DNA of 7,268 bases, taken from the NCBI GenBank assembly GCA_024281135.1, contig JAMXLG010000283.1, positions 1-7,268 on the forward strand. The letters run 5' to 3'. The number at the start of each line of letters is the position of its first letter. Positions within the stretch are counted from its first letter, which is position 1. Origin of the DNA: Vulcanimicrobiia bacterium (lineage in GTDB: Bacteria > Eremiobacterota > Eremiobacteria > Baltobacterales > Baltobacteraceae). A program made the translations under genes and the position numbers. Below are positions 1 to 7,268 of this stretch, one piece after another. The notes beneath the pieces are model-generated. The model made no database searches. It saw only the letters and a list, made by a program, of their open reading frames with translations, and was not told the origin of the DNA.

Positions 1-1587
<1,587 letters not shown>

Positions 1588-1591
1588 CGTG

Positions 1592-2131
1592 TCATGACGC
1601 GGGTGATCTCATAAGCCGGTAACGCATCATTGCGACCAGCGTCACCGCATCGTCGATGCGGCCGTCTAATGCCGCGCGATAGGCGTCTTCGATCGGCATC
1701 CGCACGAGGCGAATGTCCTCGACGTACTCTTGCTCTGTTGCGACGCGGGTCAAGCCGGACGCGAGGAAGAGTTCGACCGGCTCGTCCAAGATCGACGGAA
1801 CTTCGTACGTGCGGCCAAGCGGCGTCCAATCAGTCGCTTCCAGTCCTAGCTCTTCACGCAATTCACGCTTCGCGCAATCGAATGCCGTTTCGCCTTCGTC
1901 GGCGCCGCCTTTGACGATCTCCACGAAGTCTGCGCGCGCGCCAAAACGCGGCTGGGAGGCGAGGATGAAGTCGTTATCCTCTACGACGAGCACCGCGCTT
2001 GCGCGGCCGGTAAGGACGAGCAGATGTTCACCGGGCACGCCGGTTGGATGGACGATCTCGTGCACTTCCACCGCAAGCCAAGGATTGCGATAGAGCTCCC
2101 GCTTCGAAATGCGCTGATAGGGATCGCTCAC
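1592..2131 (-). CDS. NUDIX hydrolase, ADP-ribose pyrophosphatase-like
   Basis: Predicted cytoplasmic pyrophosphohydrolase that cleaves a nucleoside diphosphate linked to another moiety, most likely ADP-ribose or a related dinucleotide. A perfect NUDIX box (G-x5-E-x7-R-E-U-x-E-E-x-G-U) spans residues 75-97, with REL at 89-91 and metal-binding Glu93 and Glu94. The following segment, TYEVPSILDEPVELFLASGL (109-128), places a proline about 15 residues after the box and an acidic LFLA strand, as in ADP-ribose pyrophosphatases (NudF-like). The residues before the box, EIVKGGADEG, carry a Lys-Gly where NudF proteins usually have Pro-Ala-Gly and look a little more like NudE, so the exact substrate is open. 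The start is a GTG at 2131, preceded on the minus strand by GGAAAGG (2146-2140) with 8 bases of spacing. Length is 179 residues, normal for the group. It converges with the adenosyltransferase (4 bases between stops) and diverges from the permease. Confidence 0.93.
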   Translation of the reverse strand: MSDPYQRISKRELYRNPWLAVEVHEIVHPTGVPGEHLLVLTGRASAVLVVEDNDFILASQPRFGARADFVEIVKGGADEGETAFDCAKRELREELGLEATDWTPLGRTYEVPSILDEPVELFLASGLTRVATEQEYVEDIRLVRMPIEDAYRAALDGRIDDAVTLVAMMRYRLMRSPAS

Positions 2132-2184
2132 AGGAAGAACCTTTCCGGAGGGACGGGCGAGCCTTCCTTGCGAACCTGCGCGGA
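2132..2184. promoter_or_regulatory. Divergent intergenic region between NUDIX gene and permease
   Basis: This 53-base gap separates the NUDIX GTG (minus) from the permease ATG (plus). It contains the NUDIX Shine-Dalgarno (GGAAAGG on the minus strand, 2146-2140) and an imperfect inverted repeat, AGGAAG (2132-2137) with CTTCCT (2163-2168), centred near 2150. No clear promoter hexamers are visible. No Shine-Dalgarno sits at normal distance before the permease ATG; GGAGGG at 2147-2152 is over 30 bases upstream and has no in-frame start near it. Confidence 0.3.
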
Positions 2185-3714
2185 ATGTCCTTCGTGTCCC
2201 AGCTCTTCGCGACGACCAACGTCGACAAACTTCGCGCGCTCGGCTCGCAGAAAATTCTCAAACGAGCGCTCACGGCAAAGGATCTCGTTGCAATCGGGTT
2301 AGGCACGATGATCGGCGGCGGCATCTTTACCACGATCGGCACCGGCGTCAAAGGCGCAGGACCGGCGGTCATTGTTTCATATCTGCTCGCCGGCGTAACG
2401 TCGTTCTTCGCGGCGCTTTGTTACGCGGAACTCGGATCCATGGTTCCCGTCGCAGGCAGCGCCTACACATACGCTTATGCGACTCTTGGGAAGCTGTTTG
2501 CCTGGATCATAGGGTTTGCGCTGATCTTTGAATACGGCATCAGCGCCGCGCCGGTGGCTCAACAGTTCTCCGCCGCGATACAAGATGTGCTCAAAACCAT
2601 CGGGTTCAATCTACCGACTTGGGCACAGCAATCGAATCTGATCATCCACGGGGCGTGGTGGCAGATCTGGACCTGGGACTTCGTGCACTCACAGTACGAT
2701 ATCGTGGGTGCGCTTTTTGTAATCGGCCTTTCGATTATTCTCTCGGTCGGTATCCGTGAATCCGCGACGACGAACAACATCTTTGTCGTGCTCAAAATTT
2801 CCGCTCTGGTCATTTTTGTCGCGGCCGGTGTGTGGCTATTCCATGCCAACCACTTTGCGCAATTTTCGCCGTACGGATGGGGTACGCTGAAACCGTTCGG
2901 CGGCATGGCGGACTATATGTCCTCCGCGCAACCGTACGGCATCATCGCGATCTCCGCGTATGTCTTCTTCAGTTACATCGGCTTCGACACGGCAACGACT
3001 ACTGCGGAAGAGTGTAAGAATCCGCAATTCGATGTACCGGTAGGCGTCATCGGTGCCCTTGGAATAGGTACGATCATCTATTGCGCCACGGCGATCGTGT
3101 TGATCGGCGCCGTTCCGTGGAACCAAGTGCCGATCAAAGATCCGTTGGTCTACGCGCTCGCACCGCTGCACCAGCCATGGCTCACTTGGGTCATCACCAT
3201 CGGCGTCCTCGCCGGTACGACGAGCGTCGCGCTTAGCTCACTGCTCGGACAGACCCGAATCTTCTACGTGATGGCGCGCGACAAGATGCTTCCCGATGCG
3301 GTCGCCTATGTCGACCCGCGCTTCAAAACGCCGGTACGCACGACCATGCTAACCGGTGTCGCCGTGGCGATTCTGACGCTTATCGTACCGCTGAATCAGT
3401 TGCTGAACTTGGTGAACATCGGAACGCTGATCGCGTTTACCGTCGTGTGCGGCGGCGTGATCTACTTGCGCAAACACCGTCCCGACCTACCGCGAGCGTT
3501 CAGAGTGCCCTTCGTTCCGCTCTTCCCGATTCTTGGCATCGCGTGTTCGCTGTTTCTCGCCGTCTTCGGCCTTTCGCGCACGACCTGGGAATGGTTTGCC
3601 GGAGCGTTGATCGTCGGCCTAATCTTCTTCTTCAGCTACGGCTTCCGCAAATCGAACCCCGACGCCGTCCAACCCGTTGTGGAACCTGAGGCCATCGCAG
3701 AACAATACGTTTAA
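2185..3714 (+). CDS. APC-superfamily amino acid permease (CAT/YfnA type)
   Basis: Inner-membrane secondary transporter of the amino acid-polyamine-organocation superfamily, closest by eye to the cationic amino acid transporter family (Bacillus YfnA, Geobacillus ApcT). It probably imports amino acids by proton symport; the substrate cannot be read from sequence. About 12 membrane helices are seen in 509 residues, roughly 34-52, 59-82, 97-120, 171-190, 198-220, 249-270, 286-309, 332-355, 385-403, 408-427, 441-462 and 468-486. The helix-1 substrate loop is GLGTMIGGGIFT (38-49), helix 2 ends in YAELGSMVPVAGSAYTYAYA (80-99), and helix 6 has FFSYIGFDTATTTAEECKNP (261-280), all family hallmarks. The loop at 130-170 is Trp-rich. 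The frame is open back to 2044, but the extra 47 residues overlap the NUDIX gene, are Arg-rich and lack homology, so I chose ATG 2185, just before the conserved LKRALTAKDL. No good Shine-Dalgarno precedes it. A terminator follows closely. Confidence 0.95.
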   Translation: MSFVSQLFATTNVDKLRALGSQKILKRALTAKDLVAIGLGTMIGGGIFTTIGTGVKGAGPAVIVSYLLAGVTSFFAALCYAELGSMVPVAGSAYTYAYATLGKLFAWIIGFALIFEYGISAAPVAQQFSAAIQDVLKTIGFNLPTWAQQSNLIIHGAWWQIWTWDFVHSQYDIVGALFVIGLSIILSVGIRESATTNNIFVVLKISALVIFVAAGVWLFHANHFAQFSPYGWGTLKPFGGMADYMSSAQPYGIIAISAYVFFSYIGFDTATTTAEECKNPQFDVPVGVIGALGIGTIIYCATAIVLIGAVPWNQVPIKDPLVYALAPLHQPWLTWVITIGVLAGTTSVALSSLLGQTRIFYVMARDKMLPDAVAYVDPRFKTPVRTTMLTGVAVAILTLIVPLNQLLNLVNIGTLIAFTVVCGGVIYLRKHRPDLPRAFRVPFVPLFPILGIACSLFLAVFGLSRTTWEWFAGALIVGLIFFFSYGFRKSNPDAVQPVVEPEAIAEQYV

Positions 3715-3730
3715 AGGGTCGCTTCAATTC

Positions 3731-3763
3731 AAAAGCCCGCCGTAACATCTCGGCGGGCTTTTT
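3731..3763. terminator. Intrinsic terminator after permease, probably bidirectional
   Basis: A 12-base perfect stem, AAAAGCCCGCCG (3731-3742) with CGGCGGGCTTTT (3751-3762), closes the 8-base loop TAACATCT. On the plus strand it ends in five T residues (3759-3763), beginning 17 bases after the permease stop. Read on the minus strand, the same hairpin ends in TTTT, so it could also stop the dxr-rseP-ispG-stalk operon arriving from the other side, although the minus-strand T-tract is shorter. Confidence 0.92.
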
Positions 3764-3767
3764 GTTC

Positions 3768-3797
3768 GTCACGGTCCTTCGACAAGCTCAGGATGAC
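3768..3797. repeat. Short palindromic intergenic element, dispersed-repeat-like
   Basis: The core CCTTCGACAAGCTCAGG (3776-3792) resembles a sequence I recall as a very common dispersed intergenic palindrome in several unrelated high-GC bacterial genomes; that is recollection, and only one copy is in this window. It folds as GTCA (3768-3771), bulge cgg, TCCT (3775-3778), bulge tc, GA (3781-3782), loop CAAGC, TC-AGGA (3788-3793) and TGAC (3794-3797): ten pairs with two bulges. A further perfect inverted repeat, ATGAC (3793-3797) with GTCAT (3803-3807), partly overlaps it and reaches the stop codon of the stalk gene. Confidence 0.55.
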
Positions 3798-3806
3798 ACG
3801 GGGTCA

Positions 3807-4280
3807 TTACTGTGTGTCGGGTGGGGCGGGGGTTGCGGCGGCGCCGACGCCTCCGGAGAGAATTTCGATGCGGGCGGTGCGTGAGTCGTAGTTAGCGGCG
3901 ACGCCGAAGGCGTCGGAGATTGGCTTGAGGCCGATCATGACGCGGCCGCGTACGCGAAACGGCGCGTGGTGCATCGTGAAGGGCATACCGTTGATCCTTG
4001 CCTTATCGCTGCCGAGTTGTAAGCGCAGCGACTGGCTGCCGCGCACGACATAGATTTTGTCGCCGTCGACGATCGTTTGCGCGCCGAGCGCATCGGCTAC
4101 GGAACGCAACGGAACGTAGACGTGTTGCGCAGACGTTGTGACCGGGGGAACGTCGCTTTGCACGCGTTGTCCGTCGACGAGCATTTCGACCGGGCGCGAG
4201 AGCGTCAGAATTCCGCTGCAGATGGCTGCGATCGCGGCCGTTAATACCAGCGTTTGAGGACGGGGCCAGCGGTAAGTCAT
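3807..4280 (-). CDS. Exported stalk-domain protein (copper amine oxidase N-terminal domain family)
   Basis: 157-residue predicted exported or membrane-anchored protein. It has a short basic N-terminus (MTYRWPRPQ), a hydrophobic segment at about 10-27 that may be a signal peptide or an anchor, and then a domain of the type named after the N-terminus of copper amine oxidases (about 31-141). That domain is known as an extracellular module in Gram-positive and related bacteria; no catalytic residues are expected or seen. The domain looks internally duplicated: VDGQRV...VYVPLRSVADALGA (35-67) corresponds to INGMPF...VMIGLKPISDAFGV (96-127), each followed by a DG/DS turn and an I(Y/E) strand. Cys21 falls near the end of the hydrophobic stretch, but AAIC lacks the small residue at -1 of a normal lipobox. 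The tail is Ala/Pro-rich. The ATG shares one base with the ispG stop (TAATG) and has GGAG (4292-4289) 8 bases upstream, indicating translational coupling. Its function is unknown; it carries no isoprenoid-enzyme feature. Confidence 0.85.
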   Translation of the reverse strand: MTYRWPRPQTLVLTAAIAAICSGILTLSRPVEMLVDGQRVQSDVPPVTTSAQHVYVPLRSVADALGAQTIVDGDKIYVVRGSQSLRLQLGSDKARINGMPFTMHHAPFRVRGRVMIGLKPISDAFGVAANYDSRTARIEILSGGVGAAATPAPPDTQ

Positions 4281-5401
4281 TAGGTGTGCTCCGGATATTT
4301 CTCCGCGATCACTTTTTCGATCTCTAAACGCAGCATACCAAGAAGTTGGTCTTCGGGATACGTGCCGACCAGCTCACCGGCGCGATAAATCGCACCTTTG
4401 CCTTTGCCGCCCGCGACACCGACGTCGGCCATCTTCGATTCGCCTGGGCCGTTGACGACGCAGCCCATGACCGCCACTTTCACCGGTGCGGTGTATTCTT
4501 TCGCAATTGCTTCGACGGCGCGTCCGAGTTCGAGTACGGAAATCTCAGCACGTCCGCACGACGGACATGCGGTAATCTCGAAACCCTTTTCACGCAATCC
4601 GAGCGACTTCAGGATCGACCAGCAGACGGGAACCTCTTCGATCGGATCGGCGGCGAGCGAAACTCGAATCGTATCGCCGATACCTTCGTACAGCAGAATT
4701 CCAAGACCGATCGACGACTTGATCGTGCCGTCGCGCAGCATTCCCGCTTCGGTGATACCGAGATGCAGCGGATAGGGCGAGTTGCGCTCGCGCAGACGCT
4801 TGTCCATCAGGCGATAAGCCGCGACGGTCGTCATGACGTCGTGCGCCTTGAGCGAGATCGCGACGTCGTGATGACCGTGCTCTTCGATTAGTTCGACATG
4901 GCGCATCGCCGACTCAACCATCGCTTCGGCGGTGTGGCCGAGCGTCTTCTCGAGATCGGGTGCAAGTGAACCCATGTTCACGCCGACGCGAATCGGAATT
5001 TCGCGCGCTTTTGCCGCGGTAACGACTTCCGCGACCTTCTTGGGATCGCGGATGTTGCCCGGATTCAAACGCAGCTTCGCGACACCGGCTTCGATTGCGG
5101 CAAGCGCCATTTTGTGATCGAAGTGAATGTCGGCGACGATAGGAACCGGCGAGCGGTGCACGATCGCGGGCAAGCCGGCCGCATCCGGCGGATCTTTTAC
5201 CGTGACGCGAACGACTTCGCAGCCTTCCATCGCGAGGCCATAAATTTGCTCGAGCGTTTTATCGGCGTCGGCGGTATCGGTGGTCGTCATGGATTGCACG
5301 ACGACCGGGTAATCGCCGCCGATCCACACGCTCTTCGCGTCGGCCTTCCCGGTTTTGTTTTGTAAGAAGATTGGTTTCGATTTACGCCGCAGCCGCAGCA
5401 C
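4280..5401 (-). CDS. ispG: 4-hydroxy-3-methylbut-2-enyl diphosphate synthase (IspG/GcpE)
   Basis: Iron-sulfur enzyme of the MEP pathway that reductively converts 2-C-methyl-D-erythritol 2,4-cyclodiphosphate to HMBPP in the cytoplasm, with electrons from ferredoxin or flavodoxin. Length (373) matches the E. coli protein (372), so this is the short two-domain bacterial form. The TIM-barrel part shows VVVQSMTTTDTADA (33-46), VADIHFDHKMAL (89-100), LRLNPGNI (110-117), RVGVNMGSL (138-146), LHLGITEAG (212-220) and IGDTIRVSLAADPIEEV (241-257). The cluster domain carries ACPSCGR (Cys279, Cys282) and VMGCVVNGPGE (Cys314 and Glu321), the three cysteines and glutamate that hold the [4Fe-4S] cluster. The start is a GTG at 5401, three bases after the rseP stop, with AAAGGAG (5419-5413) 11 bases upstream inside rseP; the next residues (RLRRKSKPI) align with the family N-terminus. 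Third of four genes in the operon. No ferredoxin or flavodoxin gene is in view. Confidence 0.97.
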   Translation of the reverse strand: MLRLRRKSKPIFLQNKTGKADAKSVWIGGDYPVVVQSMTTTDTADADKTLEQIYGLAMEGCEVVRVTVKDPPDAAGLPAIVHRSPVPIVADIHFDHKMALAAIEAGVAKLRLNPGNIRDPKKVAEVVTAAKAREIPIRVGVNMGSLAPDLEKTLGHTAEAMVESAMRHVELIEEHGHHDVAISLKAHDVMTTVAAYRLMDKRLRERNSPYPLHLGITEAGMLRDGTIKSSIGLGILLYEGIGDTIRVSLAADPIEEVPVCWSILKSLGLREKGFEITACPSCGRAEISVLELGRAVEAIAKEYTAPVKVAVMGCVVNGPGESKMADVGVAGGKGKGAIYRAGELVGTYPEDQLLGMLRLEIEKVIAEKYPEHT

Positions 5402-5404
5402 GGG

Positions 5405-6544
5405 TTAGAGCACTCCTTTGCCCGCAACGATGCGAGCGATGTCGTGGAAGGCAACGAGCACCATCAGCGCCATCAATGCCGCAAAACCGGCGATGTGCAC
5501 CAAGGCCTCTTTTTCCGGATCGACCGGTTTTCCGCGCAGGAGTTCGGCAATGATGAACGCCGCGCGCCCGCCGTCGAGCGCAGGGAAGGGGAGCAAGTTG
5601 AAGAGTCCGAGCGCGAACGAAATGGTCGCCGCAAGCGCAAAGTACGGTCCCCAACCGAATTCTTGAATCACACCCGCGGCTTGGCCCATGCCGACGACTC
5701 CGGAAACTTGTCCCGCGTACTTCGTGAAGTGCGTGACCAGTAAGCCGAGCTGCGAAACCGTTTGGTCGGCAACGTTGGCAAAACCGATCGCACTATACTT
5801 CACTGCCGCAACGAAGCCGACGCGCTCGAACGCGGGCTGCGGGACGAACCCGATGCAGCCTTGCTTTGCGTTCTGCGGGCATGGCGCCGGCACGACGTGA
5901 ATGGTCGTGCGCGCACCGTCGCGCGCATAGGTTACGTCCATCGGCTTACCGAGCGACGAGTGAATCGTCTCGATCAGCTTCGAGGCATCTGCGACCCTCG
6001 TACCGCCGATGTTTACGGCGATGATCCGGTCGCCCGGTTGGAGTCCGGCTTTCGCGGCCGGGGTGTTCGCAACGACCTCGGTAACGACGGCGCGATCGAT
6101 GCGATCGCTCGGCACACCGAATGCAAGCGCACCGACGAGCAAAATAATATACGCGAGGATAAAGTTCGCGACGGGACCGGCCACGATGATCGCAAGTCGC
6201 CGCCATGCCGACTTCGATTGGAAGTTGCCGCCGGGGTCGACGGGCTTTTCGCGGAACTCGCGCTGCTGCTCGGCCTCGCTCGTTTTGTTGTCCTCGCCTT
6301 CCATCGCGCAATAGCCCCCGATCGGGAGCGCGCGAAGCGAGTAGAGCGTGCCGGTACGCGGGCTTCTCCAGCCGAGCAGTTTCGGGCCCATGCCGACGGC
6401 AAACTCGTTGACTTTCACGCCGTTGCGGCGAGCAACGATGTAGTGGCCGAACTCGTGGAGCACGACGAGAATCGAGAGCATCACGAGGAACGTGACGACT
6501 TTGTCGATCTCCCCAAGGCTGACGATGGCTAAGACACTGAACAC
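5405..6544 (-). CDS. rseP: Site-2 intramembrane zinc metalloprotease, RseP/RasP-like (M50)
   Basis: Membrane protease that cuts substrates such as anti-sigma factors or leftover signal peptides within the membrane. Zinc ligands are in HEFGH (His30, Glu31, His34) in the first helix (about 17-34) and Asp324 of NLLPFPALDGG (316-326). Between them lie VGMGPKLLGW (50-59), LRALPIGGYCAMEGED (70-85), a second helix with AGPVANFILAYIILLVGAL (122-140), and one PDZ domain (about 150-218, AAKAGLQPGDRIIAVN) rather than the two of E. coli RseP. A last helix is at about 350-368. At 379 residues it resembles the shorter single-PDZ forms. Two cysteines (222 and 230) sit just after the PDZ domain, in the extracytoplasmic part. 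The start is a GTG at 6544, giving a 16-base overlap with dxr; a start at codon 21 or 22 would remove half of the first helix. GAGGA (6561-6557) lies 12 bases upstream. The substrate here is unknown, and no sigma or anti-sigma gene is nearby. Confidence 0.95.
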   Translation of the reverse strand: MFSVLAIVSLGEIDKVVTFLVMLSILVVLHEFGHYIVARRNGVKVNEFAVGMGPKLLGWRSPRTGTLYSLRALPIGGYCAMEGEDNKTSEAEQQREFREKPVDPGGNFQSKSAWRRLAIIVAGPVANFILAYIILLVGALAFGVPSDRIDRAVVTEVVANTPAAKAGLQPGDRIIAVNIGGTRVADASKLIETIHSSLGKPMDVTYARDGARTTIHVVPAPCPQNAKQGCIGFVPQPAFERVGFVAAVKYSAIGFANVADQTVSQLGLLVTHFTKYAGQVSGVVGMGQAAGVIQEFGWGPYFALAATISFALGLFNLLPFPALDGGRAAFIIAELLRGKPVDPEKEALVHIAGFAALMALMVLVAFHDIARIVAGKGVL

Positions 6545-7268
6545 TTGGCTTTAATATCCTCGATATAGCGGGTAGCGCGATCCCGCGCTTCCCGGTCTGC
6601 TTCCCTAATACCGTCGAGCATGGCCGGCCGTTGCGCAACGCTATCCATCGTCGATTCGACAATTTCGGCGATCCGCGTGAACCCAATGCTTCCTTCGACA
6701 AACGCCGTCACCGCGACTTCGTTTGCCGCCGAGAGCACCGCTGGGGCGACGCCCCCTCGCTCGAGCGCCTCGTAGGCTAGGCGAACGCAGGGGAACCGCT
6801 CCAAATCCGGCCTCTCGAAGTCATACCGTAGGGCTTCGGCCTGAGATTTGGCTCCGAGGGCCGTCAGCACGTCCGCGTCGCCTACCGAGGGAAGCCGGTT
6901 CGGGTAGGCGAGGGCATAGCCGATCGGGACCCGCATGTCGGGGGCGCAGAGTTGGCCCTTCACACTCCCATCAGTAAAGACGACGAACCCATGGGCAATG
7001 GATTGCTGATGCACCGCAATTTTCAGGCGCTCGGAGGGCGTGGAGAACAAGCGGCTAGCCTCGATAATTTCAAGACCCTTGTTCATCATGGTGGCGGAGT
7101 CGATGGTGTTCTTCGTTCCCATCCGCCATGTCGGGTGCGCGAGCGCCTGGGCTACCGTGGCTTGTTCCAGCTCTGTCGCGGAAAAGCGCCAAAACGGTCC
7201 GCCGGAGGCCGTAAGGATGATGGCCTGGATCGAGCTATGATCCTCGCCGACGAGACACTGGAAGATCG
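6529..7268 (-). CDS. dxr: 1-deoxy-D-xylulose 5-phosphate reductoisomerase, N-terminus cut by window edge
   Basis: Second enzyme of the MEP pathway; it rearranges and reduces DXP to 2-C-methyl-D-erythritol 4-phosphate with NADPH and a divalent metal. The last 245 residues are present; about 145 residues, mostly the NADPH-binding domain, lie beyond the right edge. Numbering the visible part from 1 at IFQCLVGEDH, I see LTASGGPF (18-25; the serine equivalent to E. coli Ser186), the flexible loop HPTWRMG (44-50), and DSATMMNKGLEIIEA (54-68), which holds the Asn, Lys and Glu that bind substrate and metal. These are followed by DGSVKGQL, PDMRVPI and SAANEVAVTAF in the C-terminal domains. Two substitutions stand out: KNTIDSAT where KIT/KIS(I/V)DSAT is usual, and HQQS where HPQS is usual. 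The ATG at 7122 is internal (WRMG loop), not the start. The TAG stop at 6531-6529 lies inside rseP. This is the first visible gene of the operon. Confidence 0.96.
   Translation of the reverse strand, partial: IFQCLVGEDHSSIQAIILTASGGPFWRFSATELEQATVAQALAHPTWRMGTKNTIDSATMMNKGLEIIEASRLFSTPSERLKIAVHQQSIAHGFVVFTDGSVKGQLCAPDMRVPIGYALAYPNRLPSVGDADVLTALGAKSQAEALRYDFERPDLERFPCVRLAYEALERGGVAPAVLSAANEVAVTAFVEGSIGFTRIAEIVESTMDSVAQRPAMLDGIREADREARDRATRYIEDIKAKCSVS

Noticed and set aside
2044..2184. Longer permease start at ATG 2044
   Set aside because: The added 47 residues are charged, lie before the family's conserved N-terminus and overlap the NUDIX coding sequence by 88 bases.
3827..3869. Possible lipoprotein or low-complexity transfer signal in the G-rich end of the stalk gene
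   Set aside because: The G-rich plus strand is the Ala/Pro/Gly-rich tail on the coding strand, and the N-terminal cysteine lacks a standard lipobox; neither supports a special call.
4346..4891. 181-residue open frame on the plus strand, opposite ispG
   Set aside because: Antisense shadow of ispG, whose complete set of motifs is on the minus strand.
5762..6532. 256-residue open frame on the plus strand, opposite the RseP-like gene
   Set aside because: It mirrors a gene with full M50 motifs; the product is Arg/Asp-rich with no recognisable domain, as expected for an antisense frame in GC-rich coding DNA.
5946..6701. 251-residue open frame on the minus strand across the rseP/dxr junction
   Set aside because: It lies in another frame of two clearly recognised genes and gives an Arg-rich product without family features.

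Overview
The window is a GC-rich bacterial chromosome segment holding eight protein genes, two of them cut by the window edges. No rRNA, tRNA, CRISPR array, insertion sequence or phage gene is visible. Two things point loosely to a high-GC lineage outside the well-studied phyla, for example Eremiobacterota or another Terrabacteria-side phylum: a type-3 (archaeal/eukaryotic-like) prolyl-tRNA synthetase, and a secreted protein of the copper-amine-oxidase N-terminal ('stalk') family. This placement is an inference from gene content and is low confidence.

Right half, minus strand (7268 down to 3807): a tightly packed operon, dxr (5' end outside the window) - rseP-like site-2 protease - ispG - stalk-domain protein. 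dxr and rseP overlap by 16 bases, rseP and ispG are 3 bases apart, and ispG and the stalk gene share one base in a TAATG junction. Dxr and IspG are two enzymes of the MEP isoprenoid pathway. RseP is the membrane protease that often sits beside them in bacteria. The stalk protein is the unexpected fourth member.

Centre (2185-3806): a 12-helix amino acid permease of the CAT/YfnA type on the plus strand. It is followed by a strong hairpin terminator, then by a short palindromic element that resembles a dispersed intergenic repeat. Together these separate it from the convergent MEP operon.

Left half: a NUDIX hydrolase (minus) diverges from the permease across 53 bases and converges with a PduO-type cobalamin adenosyltransferase (plus), with only 4 bases between their stop codons. 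The adenosyltransferase in turn diverges from proS (minus, 3' end outside the window) across 77 bases filled by two inverted repeats.

The genes are almost all housekeeping or common accessory metabolism, and I see no convincing undescribed defence or mobile system. The most interesting points are the stalk gene coupled to ispG, the palindromic repeat next to the terminator, the inverted repeats in the proS/adenosyltransferase promoter gap, and the separation of proS from dxr-rseP-ispG by a block of genes in alternating orientation.
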